From NCBI GenBank assembly GCA_017626045.1, contig JAGAJP010000066.1, forward strand, positions 54,631-118,630: a DNA stretch of 64,000 nucleotides. The letters run 5' to 3'. The notes below the pieces were generated by a model. The model saw only the letters and a list, made by a program, of their open reading frames with translations, searched no databases and was not told where the DNA came from. The DNA comes from Muribaculaceae bacterium (GTDB lineage Bacteria; Bacteroidota; Bacteroidia; Bacteroidales; Muribaculaceae). Positions 41,261 through 50,001 of this stretch are shown here, in pieces (within the stretch, counting starts at the first letter, position 1; every line of letters begins with the position of its first letter). The translations under genes were made by a program, and so were the position numbers.

Positions 41261-42751
41261 TCATTCCGCGAGGTTTACCGCGTAGTATCCCTTCTTACCG
41301 TTGCTGTACACTCCCTTCAACACCATCAGCTTGTCTTCGTTGGTGTCGTCTTTCATCACCCTGTTGTAGATGTCTTCCACATCGTCACTGGTCTTGACGG
41401 GGCGGTCGTTTATCTCTATGATGATGAAGCCTTCCCTTACGCCTGCGTCCTTAAACGGTCCGTCTTTAAGTCCGGTAACCTTGACGCCGTTGCTGATGCC
41501 GAGTTGCTTGAGCGTGCTCTCGCTTACCTTCATGAATGCGCATCCTATTTCTGAGAAGTCTCCCTTGCGTGTGATGCCGGTGTCGCCATGAGTGTTGCGC
41601 AGAACAGCCTTCTTGGTCACTTTCTTATTGTCGCTATAATAGCTGACGCTGATCTCCTCACCCGGACGGTATTTGGCAAGCTGTTCGTGTAGCGCCGGCA
41701 GATTCTTTATCTCTACTCCGTTGACTGCCACTATCACATCGTTTTCCTTCAGTCCGAGTTCCTTGGCGGTGCTGCGGTCTGATACCGATGCCACAAGTAC
41801 TCCCGACTTGGTGGCGGTAATGCCTTTCTCTTTGGCGAGCTCTGCCGTGAGGTCGGCTACCGTGATGCCGAGGACCGCACGCTGAACTGTTCCGTATTCA
41901 CGGAGGTCTGCGATGACCTTCGCTGCTATGGTGGTGGGAATGGCGAATGAGAATCCGGTGTAGGATCCGGTGTTGGAGTAGATGGCGGCGTTGATGCCCA
42001 CAAGTTCTCCGTTAAGGTTCACAAGAGCGCCTCCCGAGTTACCGGGATTCAACGCGGCGTCGGTCTGGATAAACGCCTCGATTCCCATGCGGTTGCGCTT
42101 GTGGCCTTCATTGCCAAGACTTCTCGCCTTTGCGCTGACGATGCCGGCGGTGACTGTAGAGTTGAAGCCGAAGGGATTGCCTACGGCAAGTACCCATTCG
42201 CCGAGTTTCAGTGCCTCTGAGTCGCCTATCTTGATGGCGTGAAGGTCTTTGGCATCTATCTTGATGAGCGCCAGGTCAGTTGACTCGTCGGTGCCGATTA
42301 CCCGGGCGTCGTATGTGGAGTTGTCGTTCAGCAGTACCTCAAGACGATCGGCGCCGTCTATCACATGGTTGTTGGTGACTATATACCCGTCCTGACTGAG
42401 GATGACGCCGGAACCGAGTCCGCTCTGTACAGGCTCGCTCTTCTTCTGCTGGGGCTGCTGGGGACGCTGCTGGGGACCGAAAAAGAAGTCAAACATGCCG
42501 AATGGGTCATAGTAGCCCTGGTTGCCGCCGCCATACTGACGGCTGCGGTCTACATAGCTCTTGATACACACCACTGAGTTGACTGTGCTTTCAGCTGCCT
42601 TTGTGAAATCTGTCTCTACACCTCCGCCCCTGTTGATGGTGATGAATTCAGGTACGGACGGTTTTGAATCCGTTGTCTTGGAATACACCATCCCGGCTGC
42701 GGGAATGATGACTGCAACCGCTGCTGCCGCTGCAAGATATTTTGCTTTCAT
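41261..42751 (-). CDS. HtrA/DegP-type periplasmic serine protease
   Basis: A 496-residue envelope quality-control protease with an N-terminal membrane/signal segment (KYLAAAAAVAVIIPAAGMVY). The trypsin-like domain has catalytic His in YIVTNNHVIDGAD, Asp in ESTDLALIKID and Ser in NPGNSGGALVNLNG. Two PDZ domains follow (VLVASVSDRSTAKELGLKEN and VKVTGLKDGPFKDAGVREGF). A Gly/Gln/Pro-rich loop (GGNQGYYDPFG...QQRPQQPQQK) lies before the active-site His, as in other DegQ/DegP enzymes. Confidence 0.96.
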   Translation of the reverse strand: MKAKYLAAAAAVAVIIPAAGMVYSKTTDSKPSVPEFITINRGGGVETDFTKAAESTVNSVVCIKSYVDRSRQYGGGNQGYYDPFGMFDFFFGPQQRPQQPQQKKSEPVQSGLGSGVILSQDGYIVTNNHVIDGADRLEVLLNDNSTYDARVIGTDESTDLALIKIDAKDLHAIKIGDSEALKLGEWVLAVGNPFGFNSTVTAGIVSAKARSLGNEGHKRNRMGIEAFIQTDAALNPGNSGGALVNLNGELVGINAAIYSNTGSYTGFSFAIPTTIAAKVIADLREYGTVQRAVLGITVADLTAELAKEKGITATKSGVLVASVSDRSTAKELGLKENDVIVAVNGVEIKNLPALHEQLAKYRPGEEISVSYYSDNKKVTKKAVLRNTHGDTGITRKGDFSEIGCAFMKVSESTLKQLGISNGVKVTGLKDGPFKDAGVREGFIIIEINDRPVKTSDDVEDIYNRVMKDDTNEDKLMVLKGVYSNGKKGYYAVNLAE

Positions 42752-42971
42752 TCTGGATAATGTTTGGTTATTTCAATTTATTGATTCTCGCTTTTGATTC
42801 TCTCTTTTGGCTTTTGTTTTGTTGTCATTCTATTTACGGACCATGTTGTCGGCCCATAATGTTGATGTACATTTCTTAAACAACAAAACGCTTGCCAATA
42901 GTGCAGGATTTCCTCGTTTTTAATTATATTTAATATTACTGTCCTCGAATTCAAAAAAGTTTTAAAATACT

Positions 42972-43002
42972 TTGAAAAGTTGTTGCAATTAAGTAAATTT
43001 GC
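42972..43002 (+). promoter_or_regulatory. Promoter of the NlpC/P60 lipoprotein gene
   Basis: TTTG (42972-42975) and TAAATTTG (42995-43002) are separated by 19 bases, an exact consensus. The -7 box ends only three bases before the ATG at 43006, so the transcript may begin at or within the start codon. Confidence 0.7.
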
Positions 43003-43005
43003 AAC

Positions 43006-43563
43006 ATGAAACGACTTTTTCACATACCATTCATATTTCTTGTGTCGGTTTTGGCGCTCGGTTTGCTCCCTTCCTGCCACTCTTCAAAAAAGGCGAAGGA
43101 AGGGTTCTACCAGTCGCAGATCGACAGACTCGGCGGTGGCAAGAAAGGTTCCCTCCCTTTTGACAGAACCGCCTCGCCTCAGAGAAGGAAAATCGCCGAA
43201 GAGGCTTATACCTGGTTGGGAACTCCCTATGCCTATGCGCATGCCGAGAAGGGTGTCGCTACTGACTGCTCCGGCATGGTGCTGATGGTGTATGAGAAAG
43301 TGACGGGACTAAAACTTCCGCGCAACAGCGCCAAGCAGGCGGAATTCTGCAAACCGATCAAGAAGAAAAACCTCCAGATCGGTGACCTCGTGTTTTTTGC
43401 CACCGGCAAGGATCCCGACAAAATTTCTCATGTGGGTATCATGGTAGACGACTACAACTTCATTCATGCGTCGGCATCGAAAGGGGTAGTGGTGTCTGAT
43501 ATAACCCAACCTTATTATGTGCGTACACTCCGCGCCTTCGGCACGGTGCTGGACGATAATTAA
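43006..43563 (+). CDS. NlpC/P60 family cell-wall peptidase lipoprotein
   Basis: A 185-residue lipoprotein: signal MKRLFHIPFIFLVSVLALGL and lipobox LPSC. The C40 peptidase domain has the catalytic Cys in TDCSGMVLMVYE (about 88) and the His in SHVGIMVDDYNFIHAS (about 141), with WLGTPYAYAHAEKG upstream. It would cut peptide stems in peptidoglycan. The ATG must be the real start because the signal peptide begins there. It ends 9 bases before dnaE, so both may share a transcript. Confidence 0.93.
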   Translation: MKRLFHIPFIFLVSVLALGLLPSCHSSKKAKEGFYQSQIDRLGGGKKGSLPFDRTASPQRRKIAEEAYTWLGTPYAYAHAEKGVATDCSGMVLMVYEKVTGLKLPRNSAKQAEFCKPIKKKNLQIGDLVFFATGKDPDKISHVGIMVDDYNFIHASASKGVVVSDITQPYYVRTLRAFGTVLDDN

Positions 43564-43572
43564 CCTTTTGAT

Positions 43573-46500
43573 ATGCCTGATTTCGTTCATCTTCACGTCC
43601 ATTCTCAATATAGCCTGCTTGACGGCAAGGCTTCCGTGCAGGAACTCGTTGACCGTTCCATTGAACTCGGTATGCCCGGTATCGCCATCACCGACCACGG
43701 CAATATGTTTGGCGTGAAAGAAATGTTCAACTACGTCAACAAGAAAAATTCAGGACTTCCCGACAACGAGAAGTTCAAACTCATCATCGGCTGCGAGATG
43801 TATGTGGCGAAAGACCGTCTATTCGACCGCAAGGACCGAAGCGACAAGGGCTTTCACCTTATTGTGCTCGCCAAGAACCAGACAGGCTACAAGAACCTTA
43901 TCAAACTTGTCAGCAAGGCTTGGACGGAAGGTATGTATTTCAAGCCGAGAACCGACCGGGTGGAGCTGGAGGCGCACAAGGAGGGACTCATCATCTGCAG
44001 TGCCTGCTTGGGCGGCGAGATTCCTCAGTTCATCCTCAATGGCGACATTCAGACTGCCGAAGAAAGAGTCAAATGGTATCACGACACTTTCGGCGATGAT
44101 TATTACCTCGAGCTTCAACGGCATCAGACTAATAAGGAGAACTCAAACAAGGATGTGTATCCCGAGCAATGCAAGGTCAACGAGGTGCTCGTGCAGCTGG
44201 CGAGAAAACACAATATAAAACTTGTCGCCACCAACGACGTGCATTTCACATACGAGGACGACGCCGAGGCTCACGACCGCCTTATCTGCGTCTCCATGCA
44301 GAAGACTTTCAGCGAGCCTCGCCTTCACTACACCAAGCAGGAGTGGCTCAAAAGCCCGGAGCAAATGTCTGAGATCTTCAAGGATATTCCCGAGGCGTTG
44401 CAAAACACTATGGAGGTGTTCGAGAAAGTCGAGCCTTATTCCATCGACCATGCTCCTATCATGCCCTTCTTCGAGATTCCGAAGGAATTCGGAACGGAGG
44501 AGGAATACAGAAGCCGTATTACGGAGGAGCAGCTATATGACGAGTTCACGCAGGATGAGAACGGCAACGTCGTGCTGTCGCGCGAAGAAGGTGAGAAGAA
44601 AATCGCGCGTCTCGGCGGATACGACAAACTTTACAGAATAAAGTTCGAGGCTGACTATCTCAACAAACTGACCATGGACGGCGCTCGAAAGATATACGGT
44701 GACCCGCTGCCGGAAGAGGTGGTGGAGCGACTGAAGTTCGAGCTATATATCATGAAGACCATGGGTTTCCCCGGCTACTTCCTCATTGTGCAGGACTTCA
44801 TCAATACCGGACGCAACAAACTGGGCGTCAGCATCGGACCCGGTCGTGGGTCCGCCGCCGGGTCCGCTGCCGCATACTGTCTGGGAATCACTCGGATTGA
44901 CCCGATTAAATATGACCTGCTTTTCGAACGTTTCCTTAATCCCGACCGTATATCGCTTCCGGATATCGATGTGGACTTCGATGACGACGGTCGTTACGAG
45001 GTGCTGAAATACGTGACTCAGAAATATGGAGCGGAAAAGGTGGCACACATCATCACCTTCCAGACCATGGCCACCAAGAGTGCAATCAAGGATGTGGCGA
45101 GAGTGCTCGAGGTCCCGATCCCCGAATCCAACAGACTTGTAAAATTGATTCCCGACCGCCTGCCGGAGGTCAATGGGAAGGCTCCGAAAATCAACCTCGG
45201 GAACGTGCTCAAATATTGCAAGGAGTTTGAAAACGAGACACATAATCCCGATGAGAAGATCAGGGACACTATCAAATACGCGACTCAACTCGAAGGAAAC
45301 ATACGCGGAACCGGTATCCATGCCTGTGGCGTGATTATCTGCCGCGACGAGATTTCAGACTGGGTGCCCGTGTCGATGGCTACGGATGCCGACGGCACCA
45401 AACAGATTACGACTCAATACGAGGGTAGCATCATCGAGGACACCGGTCTCATCAAGATGGACTTCCTTGGTCTGAAGACTCTCTCGATAATTAAGGAGAC
45501 GCTCGCAAACATAAAGGCGTCTAAAGGAATAGATCTCGACATAGAGAGTATTCCGCTCGATGACCCCGCTACTTTCCGTCTCTACTGCGAGGGGCGCACA
45601 ACTTCCACTTTCCAGTTTGAGTCTGCCGGAATGAGAAACTATCTGCGGCAGCTTCAGCCGTCGAAATTCGAGGACCTCATAGCGATGAACGCGCTCTATC
45701 GTCCGGGTCCTATGGACTATATACCTTCGTTCATAGCCCGCAAGCACGGTCATGAGCCCATCGAGTATGATATCCCCATAATGGAGAAGTACCTCAAGGA
45801 GACCTATGGCATCACTGTCTATCAGGAGCAAGTCATGCTCCTGTCGCGTCTGCTGTCCAATTTCACCCGAGGCGAGAGCGATATGCTCCGTAAGGCTATG
45901 GGCAAGAAGCAGATCGACAAGATGATGAAGCTGAAGGTGAAGTTCATGGCGGAGGGACAGAAAAATGGACATGCCGAGCAGGTGCTCGAAAAAATATGGG
46001 CCGACTGGGAGAAGTTCGCGTCTTACGCTTTCAACAAGAGCCACGCCACCTGCTACAGCTGGGTGGCATACCAGACAGGATACCTCAAGGCAAATTATCC
46101 CGCGGAATACATGGCGGGTGTCCTCAGCCGGAACCTCGGTGCCGCCGACAAGCTGAAGGTAATCATGGACGAGTGCATAAGAATGGGACTGAAGGTTATG
46201 GGTCCGGATGTCAACGACTCGGTGGAGAAGTTCGGTGTCTCTAAAGACGGTGTGATTCGATTCGGTCTCGGAGCCATAAAGGGAGTGGGGCAGAACGCTG
46301 TCAACTCCATTATCTCGGAACGCGAGGCAAACGGCCCCTATAAGGACATATACGATTTCGTGGAGAGGGTGAATCTTTCCGGTTGCAACCGCGCAGCCGT
46401 GGAGTCGCTCGCTCTTGCCGGTGCTTTCGACAGTTTCGGCATCGCCAGGGAGATGCTTCTTCATCCGATGTTCGACACTACTTATGCCGATATGCTCGTA

Positions 46501-47259
46501 AAGTATGGTCAGAACTATCAGAACGATAAGAATTCCCTTCAGATGTCGCTGTTTGGCGATTTCGAACCTATAGAGACAAACCGTCCGCCCTATCCCGATT
46601 TCGAAAGATGGGACAGACTACGCCTTCTTGAGGAAGAAAAGAAACTCGTCCTTATATATCTCAGCGCTCATCCGCTCGATGAATACTACATGGAGATGAA
46701 ATATGGCTGCAACACAAACAGCGATAACTTCGACGAAAAACTCGTTGCCGGAGCCACTCTGACTATGGGGGGAATAGTGACTGATGCGATCACTCGGAAA
46801 ACCAAGAGAGGTCAGGACTTCGGAAAGGCGACGATTGAAGATTTCAGCGGAAAACATGAGTTCGCTTTCTTCGGCAGAGACTACGACACGATTTTCCAGC
46901 GTTTCAAGGTTGGACAGCCGGTTTATGTAAAGGGTATCGTGCAATCGAGGATGTTCAATCCCGGTGAGCTGGAAATGAAGGTGACGGAGGTGTCGTCGCT
47001 CGACAGCATAAAGGGTGCGGTGGCTAATTCCCTAATGGTGTATGTTGACCGTAATGTCGCCGACAAGGATCTTTTTGATTTCCTTTCCTCAATCGAGTCA
47101 AAACCGGATTCAAGACATGGTGACCTATATCTGAATCTGTATGACAACGAGCGCCGTCAGTCAATCAAGGTTCACAGCCGCAAGAAAATCCAGCTCGATA
47201 AAAGCGTCATAGACCGCCTCGACGCCCTCTCAATCCACTATCAGGTCCTGAGCGAGTAA
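43573..47259 (+). CDS. dnaE: DNA polymerase III alpha subunit
   Basis: Replicative DNA polymerase catalytic subunit, 1228 residues. The N-terminal PHP domain is FVHLHVHSQYSLLDG...ITDHGNMFG. The palm has GPGRGSAAGSAAAYCLGITR and the catalytic LPDIDVDFDDDGR (about 463). RPGPMDYIPSFIARKHG, YQEQVMLLSR and YAFNKSHATCYSWVAYQTGY are the usual DnaE signatures. An OB-fold near the C-terminus contains VKGIVQSRMFNPGELEMKV. Length and order match bacterial DnaE1. Confidence 0.98.
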   Translation: MPDFVHLHVHSQYSLLDGKASVQELVDRSIELGMPGIAITDHGNMFGVKEMFNYVNKKNSGLPDNEKFKLIIGCEMYVAKDRLFDRKDRSDKGFHLIVLAKNQTGYKNLIKLVSKAWTEGMYFKPRTDRVELEAHKEGLIICSACLGGEIPQFILNGDIQTAEERVKWYHDTFGDDYYLELQRHQTNKENSNKDVYPEQCKVNEVLVQLARKHNIKLVATNDVHFTYEDDAEAHDRLICVSMQKTFSEPRLHYTKQEWLKSPEQMSEIFKDIPEALQNTMEVFEKVEPYSIDHAPIMPFFEIPKEFGTEEEYRSRITEEQLYDEFTQDENGNVVLSREEGEKKIARLGGYDKLYRIKFEADYLNKLTMDGARKIYGDPLPEEVVERLKFELYIMKTMGFPGYFLIVQDFINTGRNKLGVSIGPGRGSAAGSAAAYCLGITRIDPIKYDLLFERFLNPDRISLPDIDVDFDDDGRYEVLKYVTQKYGAEKVAHIITFQTMATKSAIKDVARVLEVPIPESNRLVKLIPDRLPEVNGKAPKINLGNVLKYCKEFENETHNPDEKIRDTIKYATQLEGNIRGTGIHACGVIICRDEISDWVPVSMATDADGTKQITTQYEGSIIEDTGLIKMDFLGLKTLSIIKETLANIKASKGIDLDIESIPLDDPATFRLYCEGRTTSTFQFESAGMRNYLRQLQPSKFEDLIAMNALYRPGPMDYIPSFIARKHGHEPIEYDIPIMEKYLKETYGITVYQEQVMLLSRLLSNFTRGESDMLRKAMGKKQIDKMMKLKVKFMAEGQKNGHAEQVLEKIWADWEKFASYAFNKSHATCYSWVAYQTGYLKANYPAEYMAGVLSRNLGAADKLKVIMDECIRMGLKVMGPDVNDSVEKFGVSKDGVIRFGLGAIKGVGQNAVNSIISEREANGPYKDIYDFVERVNLSGCNRAAVESLALAGAFDSFGIAREMLLHPMFDTTYADMLVKYGQNYQNDKNSLQMSLFGDFEPIETNRPPYPDFERWDRLRLLEEEKKLVLIYLSAHPLDEYYMEMKYGCNTNSDNFDEKLVAGATLTMGGIVTDAITRKTKRGQDFGKATIEDFSGKHEFAFFGRDYDTIFQRFKVGQPVYVKGIVQSRMFNPGELEMKVTEVSSLDSIKGAVANSLMVYVDRNVADKDLFDFLSSIESKPDSRHGDLYLNLYDNERRQSIKVHSRKKIQLDKSVIDRLDALSIHYQVLSE

Positions 47260-47262
47260 TCC

Positions 47263-47370
47263 TCAGAGCTCTCAGAGCTATAAGAGTTCTCGGAGCGCTC
47301 AGAGTTCTCAGAGTTCTCATATCGCTCATAGTTCTCATATTTCTCATAGCGCTCATATTTCTCAAAGCTC
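47263..47370. repeat. Nonamer tandem repeat after dnaE (12 units)
   Basis: Twelve ungapped 9-base units, beginning 3 bases after the dnaE stop. The first six are TC(A/G)GAGNNC-like; the rest have drifted to TCATATTTC-like forms, so the period is kept while the sequence decays. Same family as 30360-30476. Confidence 0.92.
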
Positions 47371-47380
47371 AAAAAAAGCC

Positions 47381-47418
47381 AATGCGGCTTATGCGATCAA
47401 TTTCGCATAAGCCGCATT
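47381..47418 (-). terminator. Terminator of trxA
   Basis: A perfect 16-bp stem (47381-47396 with 47403-47418) is followed on the minus strand by GGC and seven T. It lies 17 bases after the trxA stop. Confidence 0.9.
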
Positions 47419-47434
47419 AATCAAGCGAGCAGTG

Positions 47435-47746
47435 TTAAAGGATTGCCTGAAGCTTAGCCTCAAGGTCTGCAAGCTTCACAAGGCCTACCGAGCGCTCTAC
47501 AACAGCGCCGTCTTTGAAGAACAGTACTGTAGGGATGTTCCTGACTCTGTTTTCAGAGGCAACTTCATCATTGTCATCGATGTTTACCTTGCCGAAGGTT
47601 GCCTTGTCGCCATATTTTTCAGCGAGTTCCTCCACTACCGGACCGAGCTTGATGCAGGGACCACACCATGTTGCCCAGAAGTCGATGACTACCGGTTTGC
47701 CGCTTTCGATTGCCTCGCGGGCAGTCTGATCATTAAATTCTGTCAT
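47435..47746 (-). CDS. trxA: Thioredoxin
   Basis: A 103-residue cytoplasmic thioredoxin with the redox site FWATWCGPCIKLGPVVEE (Cys about 30 and 33), the cis-Pro loop RNIPTVLFFKDG and the C-terminal helix. It receives electrons from the TrxB product at 31345-32286. It lies 59 bases after the GH51 gene on the same strand with a hairpin in between, and no separate promoter is obvious. Confidence 0.97.
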   Translation of the reverse strand: MTEFNDQTAREAIESGKPVVIDFWATWCGPCIKLGPVVEELAEKYGDKATFGKVNIDDNDEVASENRVRNIPTVLFFKDGAVVERSVGLVKLADLEAKLQAIL

Positions 47747-47765
47747 TTCCTTTTTGACGTGTTTG

Positions 47766-47793
47766 ATGAAGCCGTATTTTTCAACGGCTTCAT
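47766..47793. terminator. Hairpin between the GH51 gene and trxA
   Basis: ATGAAGCCGT pairs exactly with ACGGCTTCAT around an 8-base loop. There is no T-run on the minus strand; it may be a weak terminator or processing site after the GH51 gene. Confidence 0.45.
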
Positions 47794-47805
47794 TTTGTGA
47801 TTATT

Positions 47806-49800
47806 TTATCTGTTCTGTTTTGCAATATTGAATTTATAGACCGCGAATGTCTTCGGACCTATCATTGTAGAGTAGTTCTTTCCGGATACCTGGATGTCTG
47901 ACTCCTGAGGAACAATTTCTGCGGGATTGTCGAGACTGTTTTCAGCGGTTTCCGTGTCAGAATGAAGTGTGATGACCTTCCCTCCCGAAATCTCGCTCTT
48001 CTTCGGCATGCCGTCGAATGTGATGTTCAGGTCCTGAGGATGCTCGGAAACGTTCGCCACCTTTACTATATAGCAGTTGTCGGTTTTGTCGATAACTGCG
48101 CTGGCGAAGAGCCCGTTCTGGTCAGGATCGCCTGCTACTGTCTTGCCGTTCATCGTGAGCGGGAGCACATTATCGCCCTTATTGGTGGCGTAAAGCTGCT
48201 GCACATAATAGCTGCATGTGGGGAAACTCCTGAGATTGTCGAACCATATCATGTCCGGACGCCACTGCCAGCCCTCAACATGGGCGAAGAGGGGCGCGTA
48301 GGTTGCCATGTGAACCACATCGGCGTTTCTCTCGAGTCCGGTCATGAACGCGGCTTCAAGGAGCGCTGCGTTGAAGTGGTTGTATTTCTTGCCCTTGCCG
48401 TGGCAGGCATATTCACCCGCGAATACTTTCGGACCCTTGCGGTCATAGTTGTCATATCTACGACCCTGGCTCAGGAACCATGACTCGGGACGATAGAAAT
48501 GCTCGTCGACAAGGTCTGCCTTGAGTTCCTTCATCTGCGGCCACAGATAGTCGAAGTCCTTGCCCTCGGAATTGGGGCCGGAGGAGCCGATGATCTTTAT
48601 CTCGGGATGTGCCTTGCGCATGGCGGTGATGAACGGTTTCAGGTGTTCGGGATATTCCTCGCCCCACTGTTCGTTGCCTATGCCTATATATTTAAGGTTG
48701 AAAGGTTCGGGATGTCCCATCTCTGCCCTCAGCTTACCCCATTCTGTGTCGGTGCTGCCGTTGGCGAACTCCACGAGGTCGAGCGCGTCGTCGATATACT
48801 GCTGGAGGTCGTCGCCCCACGCATGAGCCTTCGGGTCGTTGTTCTGATACTGACATGCCAGACCTACATTAAGGATGGGAAGAGGCTCACTGCCAATCTC
48901 TTCGCTCAGCAGGAAGTATTCATAGAAACCGAGTCCGTAGGTCTGGAAGTAGTCGGGATAAAAACGGTTGGTGAAGGTATAGTGCCAGCGGTTTTCATTC
49001 AGAGGTCGGTTTTCAACCGGTCCAACTGTGTTTTTCCACTGGTAGCGGGTAGCGAGGTCGGTGCCTTCCACTATGCAACCGCCGGGGAACCTGAATACTC
49101 CCGGATGCAGGTCGGCGAGTTTCTGAGCGAGGTCCTTGCGCATGCCGTTTTCGTGTCCTTTCCATGTGTCTACCGGGAAAAGTGACACATGCTCAAGGTC
49201 TACTGTAGACTCCGGCTTGCAAAGGAAAATCCTCAGATGTGCCTTTGCCTCTGTCTTTCCGGGCTTGAGCGTAACGGTGTATTTCTTCCATTCCTTGCCC
49301 GTTATCTCAAGGTCTTGCTTGCATATCGCCTGTTTGTCGCCCATGGTGTCGGGATCCGTGAGCTCGACACGTATCTTTGACTTTTCGCTGTCTACCGTGC
49401 GCGCCCATACTGTGAATCGATATTCATGGTCTTTCTCGACTCCGATTCCGAAGAATCCTTCGTTTTCAATGCCGGTGTGCTTGTGGGCATGTCCCGGATT
49501 GCCGAGACGCACATAATGTGGATTTTTGTCGAAGGGTCCGTCTTCGCGTACGCTGACGTTGCCGAATGTGTTCCAGCCCATGAATGTCTGGGGAAACTCA
49601 AACGACCGGTTCTTCACCAGTTCGGCATATAGACCACCGTCTGCCCCGAAGTTGATATCTTCGAAGAAGATACCATACATTGTGGGCTGTACGGGTGCGC
49701 CGGGTTTATTGGCTTTCACCACCAGTTCGTTGGTAGCCGCCGTGGCGGAAAGCCCGGCGAGTAGCGATAGCGAAGAGAGTAAAATCTTTCGTTTGTTCAT
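47806..49800 (-). CDS. Secreted GH51 alpha-L-arabinofuranosidase
   Basis: A 664-residue exported enzyme that removes arabinofuranose from arabinan or arabinoxylan. Signal peptide MNKRKILLSSLSLLAGLSAT is followed by PTMYGIFFEDINFGADGGLY, a carbohydrate-binding segment, and the GH51 barrel. The acid/base Glu is in YIGIGNEQWGEEYPE (about 370) and the nucleophile Glu in KVFAGEYACHGKG (about 460). The C-terminal beta domain ends the protein. The ATG at 49800 agrees with the promoter at 49827-49858; a frame open to 49908 would precede the start site. It may work with the GH43 enzyme at 2130, though the two are 44 kb apart. Confidence 0.93.
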   Translation of the reverse strand: MNKRKILLSSLSLLAGLSATAATNELVVKANKPGAPVQPTMYGIFFEDINFGADGGLYAELVKNRSFEFPQTFMGWNTFGNVSVREDGPFDKNPHYVRLGNPGHAHKHTGIENEGFFGIGVEKDHEYRFTVWARTVDSEKSKIRVELTDPDTMGDKQAICKQDLEITGKEWKKYTVTLKPGKTEAKAHLRIFLCKPESTVDLEHVSLFPVDTWKGHENGMRKDLAQKLADLHPGVFRFPGGCIVEGTDLATRYQWKNTVGPVENRPLNENRWHYTFTNRFYPDYFQTYGLGFYEYFLLSEEIGSEPLPILNVGLACQYQNNDPKAHAWGDDLQQYIDDALDLVEFANGSTDTEWGKLRAEMGHPEPFNLKYIGIGNEQWGEEYPEHLKPFITAMRKAHPEIKIIGSSGPNSEGKDFDYLWPQMKELKADLVDEHFYRPESWFLSQGRRYDNYDRKGPKVFAGEYACHGKGKKYNHFNAALLEAAFMTGLERNADVVHMATYAPLFAHVEGWQWRPDMIWFDNLRSFPTCSYYVQQLYATNKGDNVLPLTMNGKTVAGDPDQNGLFASAVIDKTDNCYIVKVANVSEHPQDLNITFDGMPKKSEISGGKVITLHSDTETAENSLDNPAEIVPQESDIQVSGKNYSTMIGPKTFAVYKFNIAKQNR

Positions 49801-49826
49801 GTGTGTCAGATTATTTTTTTTATTTG

Positions 49827-49858
49827 CAAAGATAATCCATATATTTGAGACTGCCAAA
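49827..49858 (-). promoter_or_regulatory. Promoter of the GH51 gene
   Basis: On the minus strand TTTG (49855-49858) and TATCTTTG (49827-49834) are 20 bases apart. The predicted start leaves a leader of about 20 bases before the ATG at 49800. Confidence 0.7.
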
Positions 49859-49894
49859 TTTTTTTTACTCTCGCTTTTTTTACTCCCGCCATGC

Positions 49895-49924
49895 TTTGAG
49901 TTTGACAAAAATTTACTAACTTTG
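49895..49924 (+). promoter_or_regulatory. Promoter of the hut genes
   Basis: TTTG (49895-49898) and TAACTTTG (49917-49924) are 18 bases apart. The predicted start near 49928 gives a leader of about 75 bases that includes a CCGG-rich stretch (CCGGAGATGACCGG) able to form a small hairpin. Confidence 0.65.
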
Positions 49925-50001
49925 TGTCACGCTACCGGAGATGACCGGATTATCCGGCGAATCCGGTGATTACAACCGAAAACTCATAATACCGAACTGA
50001 T

